Source: Aristaeella hokkaidonensis | GTDB lineage: Bacteria > Bacillota > Clostridia > Christensenellales > Aristaeellaceae | Assembly (NCBI RefSeq): GCF_018128945.1 | Contig: NZ_CP068393.1 | Span: forward strand, 3,100,001-3,164,000 | Direction: 5' to 3' | DNA length: 64,000 nucleotides | Shown: positions 1 to 8,884 of the stretch, piece after piece | How the letters are laid out: each line of letters begins with the position of its first letter | Numbering within the stretch: the stretch's first letter is position 1 | Notes under the pieces: model-generated | Databases searched by the model: none | What the model saw: the letters and a program-made list of their open reading frames with translations, nothing else | What the model was told of the DNA's origin: nothing | Translations under genes and position numbers: made by a program

Positions 1-261
1 GCCCGGAGTGCATAGAGACAGCAAAACACTGCTGGAGGAATTATGTCAAATACATGGCCAGCCACTGATAACCAGGGGAGCCTGCTGGCCGGAAAGCCGA
101 TCAACGGGCTCTCTATTTCTAAGGAAATATACATATTGTCGATATCTTCTATTTCTGATATTCTTTATTACATAAGTGGGCTGGTTGAAAGACCCGGGTC
201 CACCCAGCGGCGGGGATGTTCCCCGCCATTTCTTGTATAATAGCGATTAAATGCCTGGTTG
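1..261. other. Gene-free left edge of the window
   Basis: No convincing gene. A 65-codon frame opening at 43 has a good GGAGGAATT ribosome site but reads straight through a strong hairpin and has no protein-like features, so I do not call it. There is a 10-bp perfect palindrome GACCCGGGTC at 191-200. A hairpin of GGCGGGGA and TCCCCGCC (209-227) is followed by ATTTCTT and may end a transcript entering from the left. Confidence 0.4.
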
Positions 262-542
262 CAGGTGAAAGCAGGGATATATATACGTTGATTGTTTCAG
301 CCCATTGAACCATAAAAAGCTCAGGGGGTTATTCGGTTGTGCAGGAGCAGGTGTGCAGCAGGAGAAAAGCAGGTAAATATCAGGTAAAAAACCGGGATTA
401 CACGTGAGAACAGGTGTATATCAGGAAAAGATTATGACAGGATAGCTTCTGAACGTTGATTTATAAGCTCTGGAAGGCGATTTGAACGGCAGAAGTATCA
501 GGCGAATAACAGGCGCTTATCAGGTTAATCTCAGGAGCGTTT
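262..542 (+). repeat. Helically phased array of CAGG tetramers, 11-bp unit
   Basis: CAGG occurs on the + strand at 262, 272, 322, 342, 348, 359, 370, 381, 411, 422, 438, 499, 510, 521 and 532. Two runs of four (348-381 and 499-532) have exactly 11-bp steps, and 411/422 is another 11-bp step. The seven bases between tetramers are not conserved. The pattern resembles an array bound on one face of the helix, such as an 11-bp ParR-type centromere or a recombination accessory site, but no partner protein is visible. The array lies upstream of the DUF3800 RNA and gene. Confidence 0.6.
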
Positions 543-589
543 ATCACGTTATGGACAGAAAAAACGATATAGGCTTTTGTAAAATGCAA

Positions 590-618
590 TTGACAAATAG
601 GATTCCGTTTGCAATAAT
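590..618 (+). promoter_or_regulatory. Sigma-A promoter of the DUF3800 leader RNA
   Basis: A consensus TTGACA at 590-595 is followed after exactly 17 bp by AATAAT at 613-618 (5 of 6 matches to TATAAT). Transcription would begin near 625, at the first base of the folded leader RNA. Confidence 0.7.
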
Positions 619-621
619 ATA

Positions 622-723
622 GATGCGGGGAGAGATCCCACGCGTACCTGCCCAACGGAGTCGAGTGCTTAAGCGACTTGTAAAGTCGCCCGCAGCAGGG
701 GGAAGCCGCCGTTATGGCGGCTT
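622..723 (+). ncRNA. Structured leader RNA upstream of DUF3800 gene
   Basis: About 100 nt between the promoter and the gene fold readily. GCG/GGG (625-630) pairs with CCC/CGC (637-643). CCTGC (647-651) pairs with GCAGG (695-699) and encloses a perfect hairpin GCGACTT-gta-AAGTCGC (673-689). A hairpin AAGCCGCC-gttat-GGCGGCTT (703-723) then ends in CTTTTG. Families of structured RNAs found upstream of DUF3800 genes have been described as the DUF3800 motifs. The position and layout fit, but I cannot assign a numbered motif. The last hairpin could act as an attenuator or terminator just before the gene. Confidence 0.55.
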
Positions 724-746
724 TTGATGTATATGGGGGAAACGGG

Positions 747-1460
747 ATGGATATCTTTGTATACTCAGATGAGTCTGGGGTATTTGACTGCTATCATAGT
801 CAATACTTTGTATTTGGTGGAGTGGTTTTTCTGGACAATAAGACCATGGAATCTTCTGCCAGAAGATATCTTTCCGTTGAGCAGGAAATTCGGCAGGAAA
901 ATATGATTGCTTCGGAAGATGAGCTGAAAGCAGCCAGTCTGGAGAGAAAGAACCAACGCCGGTTATTCCGAGTAACTAACAGAGAATTCCGTTTTGGTGT
1001 CGTTGTGGAGATTCCCAAACTAAAGATACGTGCTCAAATTGCTGATGATAAAAAATCCAGACAACGCTATATGGATTTTGCTTATAAAATTGCCATAAAG
1101 CGGTTTTTTTCTTCTTTAATTCAGGATGGAGCAATTAATCCTGTAGAGGTTAAGACAATTCACTTTTTTGTTGATCAACACACAACTGCTACAAATGGGC
1201 GCTATGAATTGAATGAGAATCTGGAGCAGGAGTTAATTCGAGGATCTTTCAATTTTGAATGGCAGATTTTCCATCCCCCGCTGTTTCCCAATGCAAAATC
1301 AGTCACTCTCAAGTATTGTGATTCCAGGAAAGTTGTACTGATTCGGGCTGCTGATATTATTGCAAATCGAATATATCACCTTGCGATTGAAAATACCCTT
1401 CGTTATCGGGAAAGCCCACATTTTTATGTATATGCTTTACCGGATAATGATCTGAAATAA
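747..1460 (+). CDS. DUF3800 domain protein
   Basis: A 237-aa protein starting at ATG 747, six bases after GGGGGA (735-740); an earlier in-frame ATG at 714 sits inside the leader hairpin and is unlikely. The N-terminus DIFVYSDESG followed by YFVFGGVVF is the DUF3800 signature: an early acidic residue in a beta strand, as in RNase H-like folds. The C-terminal part has DSRKVVLIRAADIIANRIYHL, matching the family's late Asp and the helix with the 'ADI' motif. The biochemical function of DUF3800 is not established; its members often lie in mobile or defence islands, as here beside a type I restriction system. The coding sequence is AT-richer than the surrounding chromosome. Confidence 0.8.
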   Translation: MDIFVYSDESGVFDCYHSQYFVFGGVVFLDNKTMESSARRYLSVEQEIRQENMIASEDELKAASLERKNQRRLFRVTNREFRFGVVVEIPKLKIRAQIADDKKSRQRYMDFAYKIAIKRFFSSLIQDGAINPVEVKTIHFFVDQHTTATNGRYELNENLEQELIRGSFNFEWQIFHPPLFPNAKSVTLKYCDSRKVVLIRAADIIANRIYHLAIENTLRYRESPHFYVYALPDNDLK

Positions 1461-1567
1461 AGATGATGGCTGAGGGCGGAACAGGCAGCCGCTACCCGCA
1501 ATGACTTGCGTAGGAGATGCAGGAATCGTCACCCTGCCTCTATCATCTGTAACGTTGCATAGACAGT

Positions 1568-1596
1568 CGAGCTTCGATTAGAAGCTCGGCTTTTTC
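1568..1596 (+). terminator. Terminator after the DUF3800 gene
   Basis: Stem CGAGCTTC-gatta-GAAGCTCG (1568-1588) is followed by GCTTTTTCT. It lies about 110 bp past the DUF3800 stop codon and ends that unit before the GC-rich stretch. Confidence 0.75.
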
Positions 1597-2878
1597 TATA
1601 CCTTTCTTCCAGGCTCGCTCCGGCTGCGCCTTCGCTCGCCAGCTCCCGCCCATGCAATATGATCTTCTCCTGCTTGCTTCCGGGTGCAGCGCCCCGTACC
1701 CCCGCTCGCCGCGGGATCGTAGGGCCGCCCGCCTGTTGCGCTTGATGGGTATTCCATCGGCGGCCCTGCTCCCCGTGGCTCGCTGCTCCGTCGGTCTTTT
1801 CCTGCGCTCTGGTTGTTGTAGGGGTAGGTCGCTCGGCCGTCGCACCGGTGATCGCACGCTGCGGGCTCCTGCGGCCGGGCGTCTGCGGGCAAAAAAGAAT
1901 CATTTTTTGCCGCTTGCCGCTTTCCGGCCCCAGGCCCCTCGGGCGGTCGCATTCCGGCAATGCACTTGCGCGCTTGCCTGCATGCTCCCTTCCTCACGGT
2001 GCTCCAACCTCTCTCGGCCTCGCTCCGGGCGGCGCCTCCGGCGGCCTCTCTTCCTTGCCGCCGCTCCGCCTGACGGCTCCGCTGTCCGCCTTGTGCCGCG
2101 CAATTCGTCCGTCTGCATCGGCTGCGCCTCGTATCCGGCCGGCGCCTGCACAAGGACAGCGGGGCCCACACGGCTGGACACATCGTCTGCTTCAGCTGGC
2201 GGACCGGCCTTTCGGGCTTACCACCTTCGCCCGGCAAAAGCCGGCCTCGGTGACGGCTTGCCCGCTGGGTCCCGTGCTTCGGGGTCTCGGCTGATCGCCC
2301 AAGTCTCCCGGGACAGTTCGCCCGTACGCGGCGCACCGGTTCGTCGAAGAAACTCGCAGGGTTACGCTCCTGCGTCGCTTCACCCGTGCTCGTTTTTCTC
2401 CGTACCTCTCTTGCGTCCGGCCGTGTCCCGGGGCCTTCGTCGGCCTCGTCTCCTCGCACGCCCGTTTTGTTCGGCGCTGACGGCTTCGTTCGGACACGTC
2501 GGGAACAAGTCCCTCCGGTCCGCCCTCAGCCGGCGCCTGAGCCAAAACAAAGCGGGGCCCCGCCGATAAGCCCTCAGGCCTGCCGGAGGCTCCCGCCAGC
2601 TTCCGCATCCTCTGTGTGCCGTGTTGCCCGCCCGGTAACCCGGCTGCGGTAGCTCGGCTGATCGCCGGAGTCTGCCGCCCCGGTACCCGGCAATCTGGAC
2701 GATCCTGCGGGGAGGGAAGTGGAGGTTTTTCGCCCGCCCCTCCCCCCGGCTGTGGGGCGCATAGCCGCTGGCCCAAACGCGGACAACTGCGTTGCTTTTG
2801 GCGTACTGCCAAAAAGCTGCCTTGCGCCGTGTTGGGCAGCAGCGGTGCGCCTGTGGCCGCCAATCCAGGAGACCGATT
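1597..2878. other. GC-rich stretch of about 1.3 kb, no gene supported
   Basis: This block is strikingly richer in G+C than its flanks and is biased to C and T on the + strand. Long frames are open in several phases on both strands at once, as expected from GC-rich DNA with few stop codons. Their translations are arginine-, proline- and alanine-rich and look like nothing foldable. A near-repeat starting CTCGGCTGATCGCC occurs at 2286 and 2653. Small hairpins are present, for example GCAAAAAA/TTTTTTGC near 1889 and TTTTGGC/GCCAAAA near 2794. It may be mobile-element backbone, a decayed region or a long structured non-coding element; I see no basis to choose. Confidence 0.5.
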
Positions 2879-2882
2879 TTGA

Positions 2883-2912
2883 TTGAAAAACAGTGGTGTG
2901 GGATGATATACT
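2883..2912 (+). promoter_or_regulatory. Promoter of the hsdMSR operon
   Basis: TTGAAA at 2883-2888, an 18-bp spacer, then TATACT at 2907-2912 preceded by TG at 2904-2905 (extended -10). Composition falls abruptly from the GC-rich block to normal at this promoter. The only promoter I see for hsdM, hsdS and hsdR lies here. Confidence 0.65.
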
Positions 2913-2951
2913 ATTTGTATATATGGAAAAACCGATATTGGAGTGATCAAT

Positions 2952-4529
2952 ATGGCCAGAGGAGCAGCAAAACCGAAGGAGCAAAAACCGATAGAGCAGA
3001 CTGTATGGGATGCGGCCAATAAACTGCGCGGGAAAGTGGAACCGGCAGAATATAAGCATGTTGTTCTGTCCATGATCTTCCTGAAATATGCGAATGATCG
3101 TTTTGACACTCATAGGGAACAGATGATTGCTGCTGGTCAGCAGGCGTTCCTGGAAATGATGCCTTTCTATACAAAGGATAATGTGTTCTATATTCCGGAG
3201 AATGCCCGCTGGAAATATATAATGGAAAACGCGAAGCAGCCTGATATCGCAATCAAGATCGACACTGCGCTGCATGAGATCGAAGCAAAGAATCCGTCAC
3301 TGGAAGGAGCTCTGCCGGACAACTATTTCTCCCGGCTGCATATGGATCCCAGTGGCCTGTCATCTTTGCTGGACCTGATCAATGGCTTGTCGCTCCAGGT
3401 GGGAGAGGATAAGGATGTCTTCGGACGGGTATATGAATACTGTCTCCGTGAATTTGCATTGAAAGAAGGCAAAGGTAAGGGAGAATTCTATACGCCGCGC
3501 ACAGTTGTTGCACTGCTCTGTGAACTGATTGAACCATATTCCGGTATTGTGTATGACGGTGCCTGCGGTTCCGGCGGTATGTTTATACAGTCTATGCGTT
3601 TTGTGGATGAGCATAAGGGAAGCCGGCTGAATGTTTCCATATATGGCCAGGAACTGACAGATACTACCCGCCGGTTGGCAAAGATGAACCTGGCAATCCG
3701 CGGGATATCTGCCAATCTGGGTGCAGAGGCTGCCAATACATTCCTGAATGATCAGCATAAGGATCTGAAAGCTGATTTTTCATTGGAAAATCCGCCATTC
3801 AACCAGAAAGACTGGCGAGAACCGAATCAGCTGAACGATGATCCCAGATGGAACGGGTATCCGACGCCGCCGACCAGTAATGCGAATTATGGCTGGTTAC
3901 TGAATACAGTGTCGAAGCTGAATCAGAATGGCGTGGGTGTGGTATTGCTGGCAAATGGGGCGTTGTCAGCAGATAGCACTGAATACGAGATCCGGAAACG
4001 GATGATTGAAAATGATGTGGTAGAAGCAATCGTTATCATGCCGCGAAATTTGTTCTATACCACGGATATCTCTGTAACTGCGTGGATCTTGAATAGAAAC
4101 AAAAAGGCTCGCAAAGAGAAGCGTGTTGATGGAGAAGCCATATATCGGGATCGCAGCGGAGAAATATTGTTCATGGATTTAAGGCAGATAGGGCATCCAT
4201 TTGAAAAGAAATACATCGAATTTACAGAAGAAGACAGGAAAATGATCGTTGACCGGTTCAAATCCTGGCGTTTTCTGAACTATGAAACGCCTTATGAAGA
4301 TATCCCGGAATTCTGCTACGTTGCTAAGAAAGCTGAGATCGTCGAAAAGGATTATAACCTTGTCCCCAGCCGTTATATCGAGTTTGTGAACCGTGATGAG
4401 GCCGTCGGCTATGAAGAAAAAATGTCTCAGCTTCAGAGTGAACTTCAGGAATTGTTGACTCAGGAGAAACAGTCTAGACAAGCCTTGCTGGAAGTGATGA
4501 AAGGACTGGGCTATGAGATCAAATTATAA
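2952..4529 (+). CDS. hsdM: Type I restriction-modification DNA methyltransferase subunit M
   Basis: A 525-aa N6-adenine methyltransferase subunit that methylates the target with HsdS and supplies the core of the restriction complex. ATG 2952 is chosen because GGAG (2940-2943) sits eight bases upstream; a GTG three codons earlier has no such site. The N-terminal helical HsdM domain (about 1-140) is followed by the SAM-binding loop YDGACGSGGMF near residue 200 and the catalytic NPPF motif near 278, written ENPPFNQKDW. Length is typical. It is the first gene of the operon and overlaps hsdS by 17 bp. No frameshift or missing motif is visible. Confidence 0.95.
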   Translation: MARGAAKPKEQKPIEQTVWDAANKLRGKVEPAEYKHVVLSMIFLKYANDRFDTHREQMIAAGQQAFLEMMPFYTKDNVFYIPENARWKYIMENAKQPDIAIKIDTALHEIEAKNPSLEGALPDNYFSRLHMDPSGLSSLLDLINGLSLQVGEDKDVFGRVYEYCLREFALKEGKGKGEFYTPRTVVALLCELIEPYSGIVYDGACGSGGMFIQSMRFVDEHKGSRLNVSIYGQELTDTTRRLAKMNLAIRGISANLGAEAANTFLNDQHKDLKADFSLENPPFNQKDWREPNQLNDDPRWNGYPTPPTSNANYGWLLNTVSKLNQNGVGVVLLANGALSADSTEYEIRKRMIENDVVEAIVIMPRNLFYTTDISVTAWILNRNKKARKEKRVDGEAIYRDRSGEILFMDLRQIGHPFEKKYIEFTEEDRKMIVDRFKSWRFLNYETPYEDIPEFCYVAKKAEIVEKDYNLVPSRYIEFVNRDEAVGYEEKMSQLQSELQELLTQEKQSRQALLEVMKGLGYEIKL

Positions 4530-5622
4530 GAGGCTGGGGGGATATATCCGACCAGTAGATGAAAGAAATTATGACAGAGCTCTCGGAGAAGACAATCTCT
4601 ACGGGATTTCTGTCACCAAGGAATTCATAATATCGCACGCCAATCTGGTTGGTGTGTCTTTTGATGGGTATAAGGTTGTATCACCCCGGCAGTTTGCGTA
4701 TATCCCAGATACATCCCGGCGCGGAGACAAAATTGCAATCTCTTTGAATACATTTGGAGAGAAAATCATTGTCAGCAGTATTTGTTCCGTGTTCGAAATT
4801 ATAGACGAAAACGCCTTGCTTCCTGAATACCTGATGTTGTGGTTTATGCGGCCTGAGTTTGATCGTTATGCTCGTTTTATGTCTAATGGAAGCGCTAGAG
4901 AAGTATTTGAGTGGGAATGTATGTGTGGAGTTGAACTTCCAATTCCATGCATAGATGATCAAAGAAAAATAGTGCGCGACTATGAAGTCATTACGAGAAG
5001 GATTGATTTGCTCCGGAAAATTGATGAAAACTTAGAAAAGCAAGCACTTATTTATTTCCATAGTACTGTTGACAACCTTGAAAAGAATAATGTTTTGTCA
5101 GATTTTGCTTGTATAACTATGGGCACATCTCCTGAAGGAGAAACGCTTAACGACAAGGCAGATGGTGAGGTTTTCTATCAAGGGCGATCAGACTTTGGAT
5201 TCCGTTTCCCGTCGATTCGCTTATATACTTCTAATACTATCAGACGTGCGAAACAAAGAGATGTTTTAATGAGTGTACGTGCACCTGTGGGTGACATTAA
5301 TATTGCAAAAGAGGATTGTGCAATTGGGAGAGGCCTTGCTGCAATTCATCCTAAAGATAATTGCTACTCTTTCTTATATTATACAATGAAAGAACTGTAT
5401 TATGAGCTTAAACGTTTTAACGATGAAGGAACTGTGTTTGGCTCAATAACAAAAGATGATTTGGCAGCACTTAAAATACAACTACCCAGTCCATCGGACC
5501 GGGAGAATTTCGAAAGCAAAGTAAGGCCGATTGACAATTTCATTCTCAATAATGAGTTTGAGATTATTTCGTTGCAAGCATTACGCAGCAATTTGCTGAG
5601 TGGAATAACAAAGGGGATATGA
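4513..5622 (+). CDS. hsdS: Type I restriction-modification specificity subunit S
   Basis: A 369-aa specificity subunit that chooses the bipartite DNA target of the HsdMSR complex. It has the normal two-part layout: target-recognition domain 1 (about 1-155), a helical spacer around DDQRKIVRDYEVITRRIDLL, target-recognition domain 2 (about 192-340, with VRAPVGDINIA and GTVFGSITKDDL), and a C-terminal helix. The ATG at 4513 overlaps the end of hsdM. The second half (about 5000-5580) is clearly AT-richer than hsdM and hsdR, consistent with domain exchange by recombination, which is common in hsdS. The target sequence cannot be predicted from what is visible. Confidence 0.92.
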   Translation: MRSNYKRLGGYIRPVDERNYDRALGEDNLYGISVTKEFIISHANLVGVSFDGYKVVSPRQFAYIPDTSRRGDKIAISLNTFGEKIIVSSICSVFEIIDENALLPEYLMLWFMRPEFDRYARFMSNGSAREVFEWECMCGVELPIPCIDDQRKIVRDYEVITRRIDLLRKIDENLEKQALIYFHSTVDNLEKNNVLSDFACITMGTSPEGETLNDKADGEVFYQGRSDFGFRFPSIRLYTSNTIRRAKQRDVLMSVRAPVGDINIAKEDCAIGRGLAAIHPKDNCYSFLYYTMKELYYELKRFNDEGTVFGSITKDDLAALKIQLPSPSDRENFESKVRPIDNFILNNEFEIISLQALRSNLLSGITKGI

Positions 5623-5627
5623 TATTA

Positions 5628-8600
5628 ATGCCTGCATTATTTTCTGAAGCGGTCCTCGAACAGGCGATTATCGATAAATTCGTTGATCTGGGCTATGAAT
5701 ATGTCCTTGGAGATAATCTTCACCGGGAATTGACAGATGTCCTGATTGAAGAAGATCTGTCTGCTTTTCTGTCAGTGAAGTATGCGCCGGAAGGAATTAC
5801 AGATTCTGAGATCGCTTCGATTATCCGCTCTCTTCGGTATGCTTCTGCGACGCCGCTGTATAGCGTGAACCGGTCCATGTTCCTGCGTATGGTGGAGGGA
5901 GAAACCTTTGTACGGGAAGATCGCAGTGCAAAGGATTTTCATCTTCGTCTGATCGATTTTGACACTATTGACAACAAGAATATCGTGAAGATCGTTAACC
6001 AGATGACGATCAAAGGGCCGAAGGCAACCAGGCGGCCGGACGCAATCGTTTTTGTGAACGGTATGCCTGTGGTGGTCATGGAGTTCAAATCAGCCATCAA
6101 GGAAGAAACGACGATCCATGATGCCTATGTGCAGATTACAACCCGGTACATGCGGGATATCCCGGAACTGTTCAAATACAATGCTTTTGCTGTTCTGTCA
6201 GACGGCGTGAATACAAAAGCAGGTAGCATTTTCGCACCTTATGAACGTTTCTATTCCTGGCGCCGTGTAGAAATGAATGATCGTCCGGTGGACGGAATTG
6301 ATACGCTGGACACCATGATCCAGGGCATGTTCCGGAAAGAACGCTTGTTTGATATCATTCATAATTTCATATATTTCCCGGATACAGATAACGGGAAAAA
6401 CCTGAAGATTGTTGCCAGCTATCCTCAGTATTTTGCTGCTCGGAAACTGTTGGATAATATCCTGACGCATCAGAAACCGAAGGGGGACGGCAAGGGCGGT
6501 ACATATTTTGGAACGACCGGTTGCGGTAAGTCTTTCATCATGATGGTTCTGTCACGGCTGATTATGCATGAACCCAGTCTGCATTCCCCGACGATTCTGC
6601 TGATTACGGACCGGTCCGACCTGGATGATCAGCTGTCCCAGCAGTTCCTGAATTCCAAAGGTTACATTGGGGATAAAACGATTATTGAAATGGAAAGCCG
6701 GGAGCAATTGCAGGATATGTTGGCAAAGACAGCCAGCGGTGGTGTATATCTGACAACGGTACAGAAATTCGCGGAGGAATTTGGAGAGCTTTCGAACCGT
6801 ACTAATATTATCTGCATATCGGATGAAGCACATAGGACCCAGAACAATCTGGATATGAAGATAGTGGTGAAAGCGGACGAGGTGCTGCAACGGTACGGTT
6901 TTGCTCGTTTTCTGCATACTGCATTGCCGCAGGCAACCTATATCGGCTTTACCGGTACGCCGGTAGACGCAACAATGGACGTATTTGGTCCTGTGATCGA
7001 TCAGTATACGATGACCGACTCCGTGAAAGACGGTATCACTGTTCGACTGGTATATGACGGTCGGCCGGCCCGTGCTACGCTGGATGATGAAAAGGTCAAG
7101 GCAATAGAAGAATACTATCAACAGTGCCTTGCAGCTGGCAGCAATGAATATCAGGTGGAAGCGAGTAAGAAAGCTGTTACGAATATGGCTGCGATCGTCG
7201 GCGATGACGATGTGCTGAATGCCGTTGCCGATTATTTCATTGATCACTATGAAACACGGGTCAGGGAAGGCTCTAGCATAGCCGGAAAGTGCATGTTTGT
7301 CTGTATGACTAGGCCGATCGCTTTCAAATTCTATAATATGTTGAAGCAGAAACGGCCGGAATGGTTTGAACTGCGCGTAGCACCGGAAGGCGTTGAACTG
7401 TCAGAAAAGGACAAGAGAGAGCTTATCCCGATGCCGATGTGTCAGTTTGTAGCAACCCGGTCGAAGGATGATCCGCAGGATATGTATGATTTGCTGGGCA
7501 GTGACGCGACCCGGAAAACAGCAGCCATTCAGTTCAAAAATATAAAGAGCAATTTCAAAATTGCCATTGTAGTGGATCTTTGGCTTACTGGTTTCGATGT
7601 GCCTTTCCTGGATTGTATGTACCTGGATAAGCCGTTGTCACAGAGCCATACCATTATCCAGACGATTTCCCGCGTGAACCGGACCTATGAAGGCAAGGAC
7701 AGCGGATTGATTGTGGACTTCATCGGGATCAAGCCCGGTTTGCTTGCCGCGCTGCGTACCTATACCGATTTCCAGGAAGATACTTTCGACGAGGACAGTG
7801 TGCAGGCGGCTGTCCGGCTGGTTCGGGATCAGTTGGAAATCCTGAACGCAATGATGATTGGCTTTGACAGTACAAAGTATTTCACAGGTTATCCGGCAGA
7901 ACGGCTGCAGTGCCTGAATGAAGGTGCGGAATTCCTGCAACAGACAAAGGAAATGGAACAGCGTTTCATGGCCAATGTCCTGCGGCTGAGCAAAGCCTTT
8001 AATCTCTGTAACAGCGGAAAAGACTTTACAAAACACGAATTGGATCTAATCCATTATTACAAAGCGCTCCGCTCTGTGCTGTTTAAGCTGACAAAGGGAG
8101 ACGCCCCGGACACTGATACCATGAACGCCCATGTGGCAAAAATGCTGGAAGCGGCGATTCAGTCTGAGGGAGTAGAAGAAGTCTTTTCTACAGATGCCAC
8201 AATGAGCCAGGAAGCGATTGACCTTTTCAGCGATGAATACCTGGAACGCATAAAACGGATGAAACTGCAGAATACAAAGGTAAAGATTCTGACCCAGCTG
8301 TTGAAAAAGAAGGTAGAGGAATTTAAAAAGGTCAATAAAATCAAGGCTAAGACGTTTGAGGAAAGACTGCATGCCATCGTTGATCAGTATAATAACCGGA
8401 TGTCGGATGCAGATTATGTTAAAAACATCCTGAACAATGTATCTGACCAGCTATTAAAGCTGCTTCAACAGATCAAAGATGAACAGAATTCCTTTGAAGC
8501 AATGGGTATCGATTATGAAGAAAAGGCGATATTCGATATTCTTATCGCTGTAGCGGAGAAGTTCCAGTTTGATTTCCCGGAAAGCGAGAATATAGAGCTT

Positions 8601-8804
8601 GCTAAGGAAATACGGGCGGCGTTACGTGACAAGGAAAAGTACGCTGACTGGGCAAACAGCGCTCAGATCCGTGCATTGATGCAGGCGGATATCATAATGA
8701 TCCTGGCCAAACATGGTTATCCGCCTACGCCTCCGGAAATCTATGAAAAAGTATACAGCGACATCCTGGAACAGGCGGAAAACTTCAAGAAATATAGTGA
8801 CTAA
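5628..8804 (+). CDS. hsdR: Type I restriction endonuclease subunit R
   Basis: A 1058-aa motor and nuclease subunit. The N-terminal PD-(D/E)xK nuclease is visible as RRPDAIVFVNGMPVVVMEFKS (about 133-153). It is followed by superfamily 2 helicase motifs: Walker A TTGCGKSF near 297, DRSDLDDQL, the DEAH box SDEAHRTQ near 400, and FTGTPVD. A helical C-terminal region probably docks on HsdM. ATG 5628 has AGGGGA ten bases upstream. An ATG at 5619 overlaps the hsdS stop but sits too close to that site, so 5619 remains an alternative. All motifs needed for cleavage are present, so the system looks active. Confidence 0.93.
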   Translation: MPALFSEAVLEQAIIDKFVDLGYEYVLGDNLHRELTDVLIEEDLSAFLSVKYAPEGITDSEIASIIRSLRYASATPLYSVNRSMFLRMVEGETFVREDRSAKDFHLRLIDFDTIDNKNIVKIVNQMTIKGPKATRRPDAIVFVNGMPVVVMEFKSAIKEETTIHDAYVQITTRYMRDIPELFKYNAFAVLSDGVNTKAGSIFAPYERFYSWRRVEMNDRPVDGIDTLDTMIQGMFRKERLFDIIHNFIYFPDTDNGKNLKIVASYPQYFAARKLLDNILTHQKPKGDGKGGTYFGTTGCGKSFIMMVLSRLIMHEPSLHSPTILLITDRSDLDDQLSQQFLNSKGYIGDKTIIEMESREQLQDMLAKTASGGVYLTTVQKFAEEFGELSNRTNIICISDEAHRTQNNLDMKIVVKADEVLQRYGFARFLHTALPQATYIGFTGTPVDATMDVFGPVIDQYTMTDSVKDGITVRLVYDGRPARATLDDEKVKAIEEYYQQCLAAGSNEYQVEASKKAVTNMAAIVGDDDVLNAVADYFIDHYETRVREGSSIAGKCMFVCMTRPIAFKFYNMLKQKRPEWFELRVAPEGVELSEKDKRELIPMPMCQFVATRSKDDPQDMYDLLGSDATRKTAAIQFKNIKSNFKIAIVVDLWLTGFDVPFLDCMYLDKPLSQSHTIIQTISRVNRTYEGKDSGLIVDFIGIKPGLLAALRTYTDFQEDTFDEDSVQAAVRLVRDQLEILNAMMIGFDSTKYFTGYPAERLQCLNEGAEFLQQTKEMEQRFMANVLRLSKAFNLCNSGKDFTKHELDLIHYYKALRSVLFKLTKGDAPDTDTMNAHVAKMLEAAIQSEGVEEVFSTDATMSQEAIDLFSDEYLERIKRMKLQNTKVKILTQLLKKKVEEFKKVNKIKAKTFEERLHAIVDQYNNRMSDADYVKNILNNVSDQLLKLLQQIKDEQNSFEAMGIDYEEKAIFDILIAVAEKFQFDFPESENIELAKEIRAALRDKEKYADWANSAQIRALMQADIIMILAKHGYPPTPPEIYEKVYSDILEQAENFKKYSD

Positions 8805-8884
8805 TTCACAGTGGTTTCAGAAATAACCACTATACAATCAAAACAAGCATAAGATGCTTGAGGTAAAAAGGAGAATGATTCACA

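Noticed and set aside
43..240. 65-codon frame with a good GGAGGAATT ribosome site
   Set aside because: It reads through a strong GC-rich hairpin and the product has no protein-like pattern; the site may belong to a lost gene.
262..542. CRISPR array
   Set aside because: The repeated word is only four bases with 7-base gaps; no repeat-spacer structure and no cas genes.
1529..3275. Many long open frames on both strands in the GC-rich block
   Set aside because: Overlapping frames in several phases with Arg/Pro/Ala-rich translations, no ribosome sites at sensible starts, no conserved motifs; expected from GC-rich DNA with few stops.
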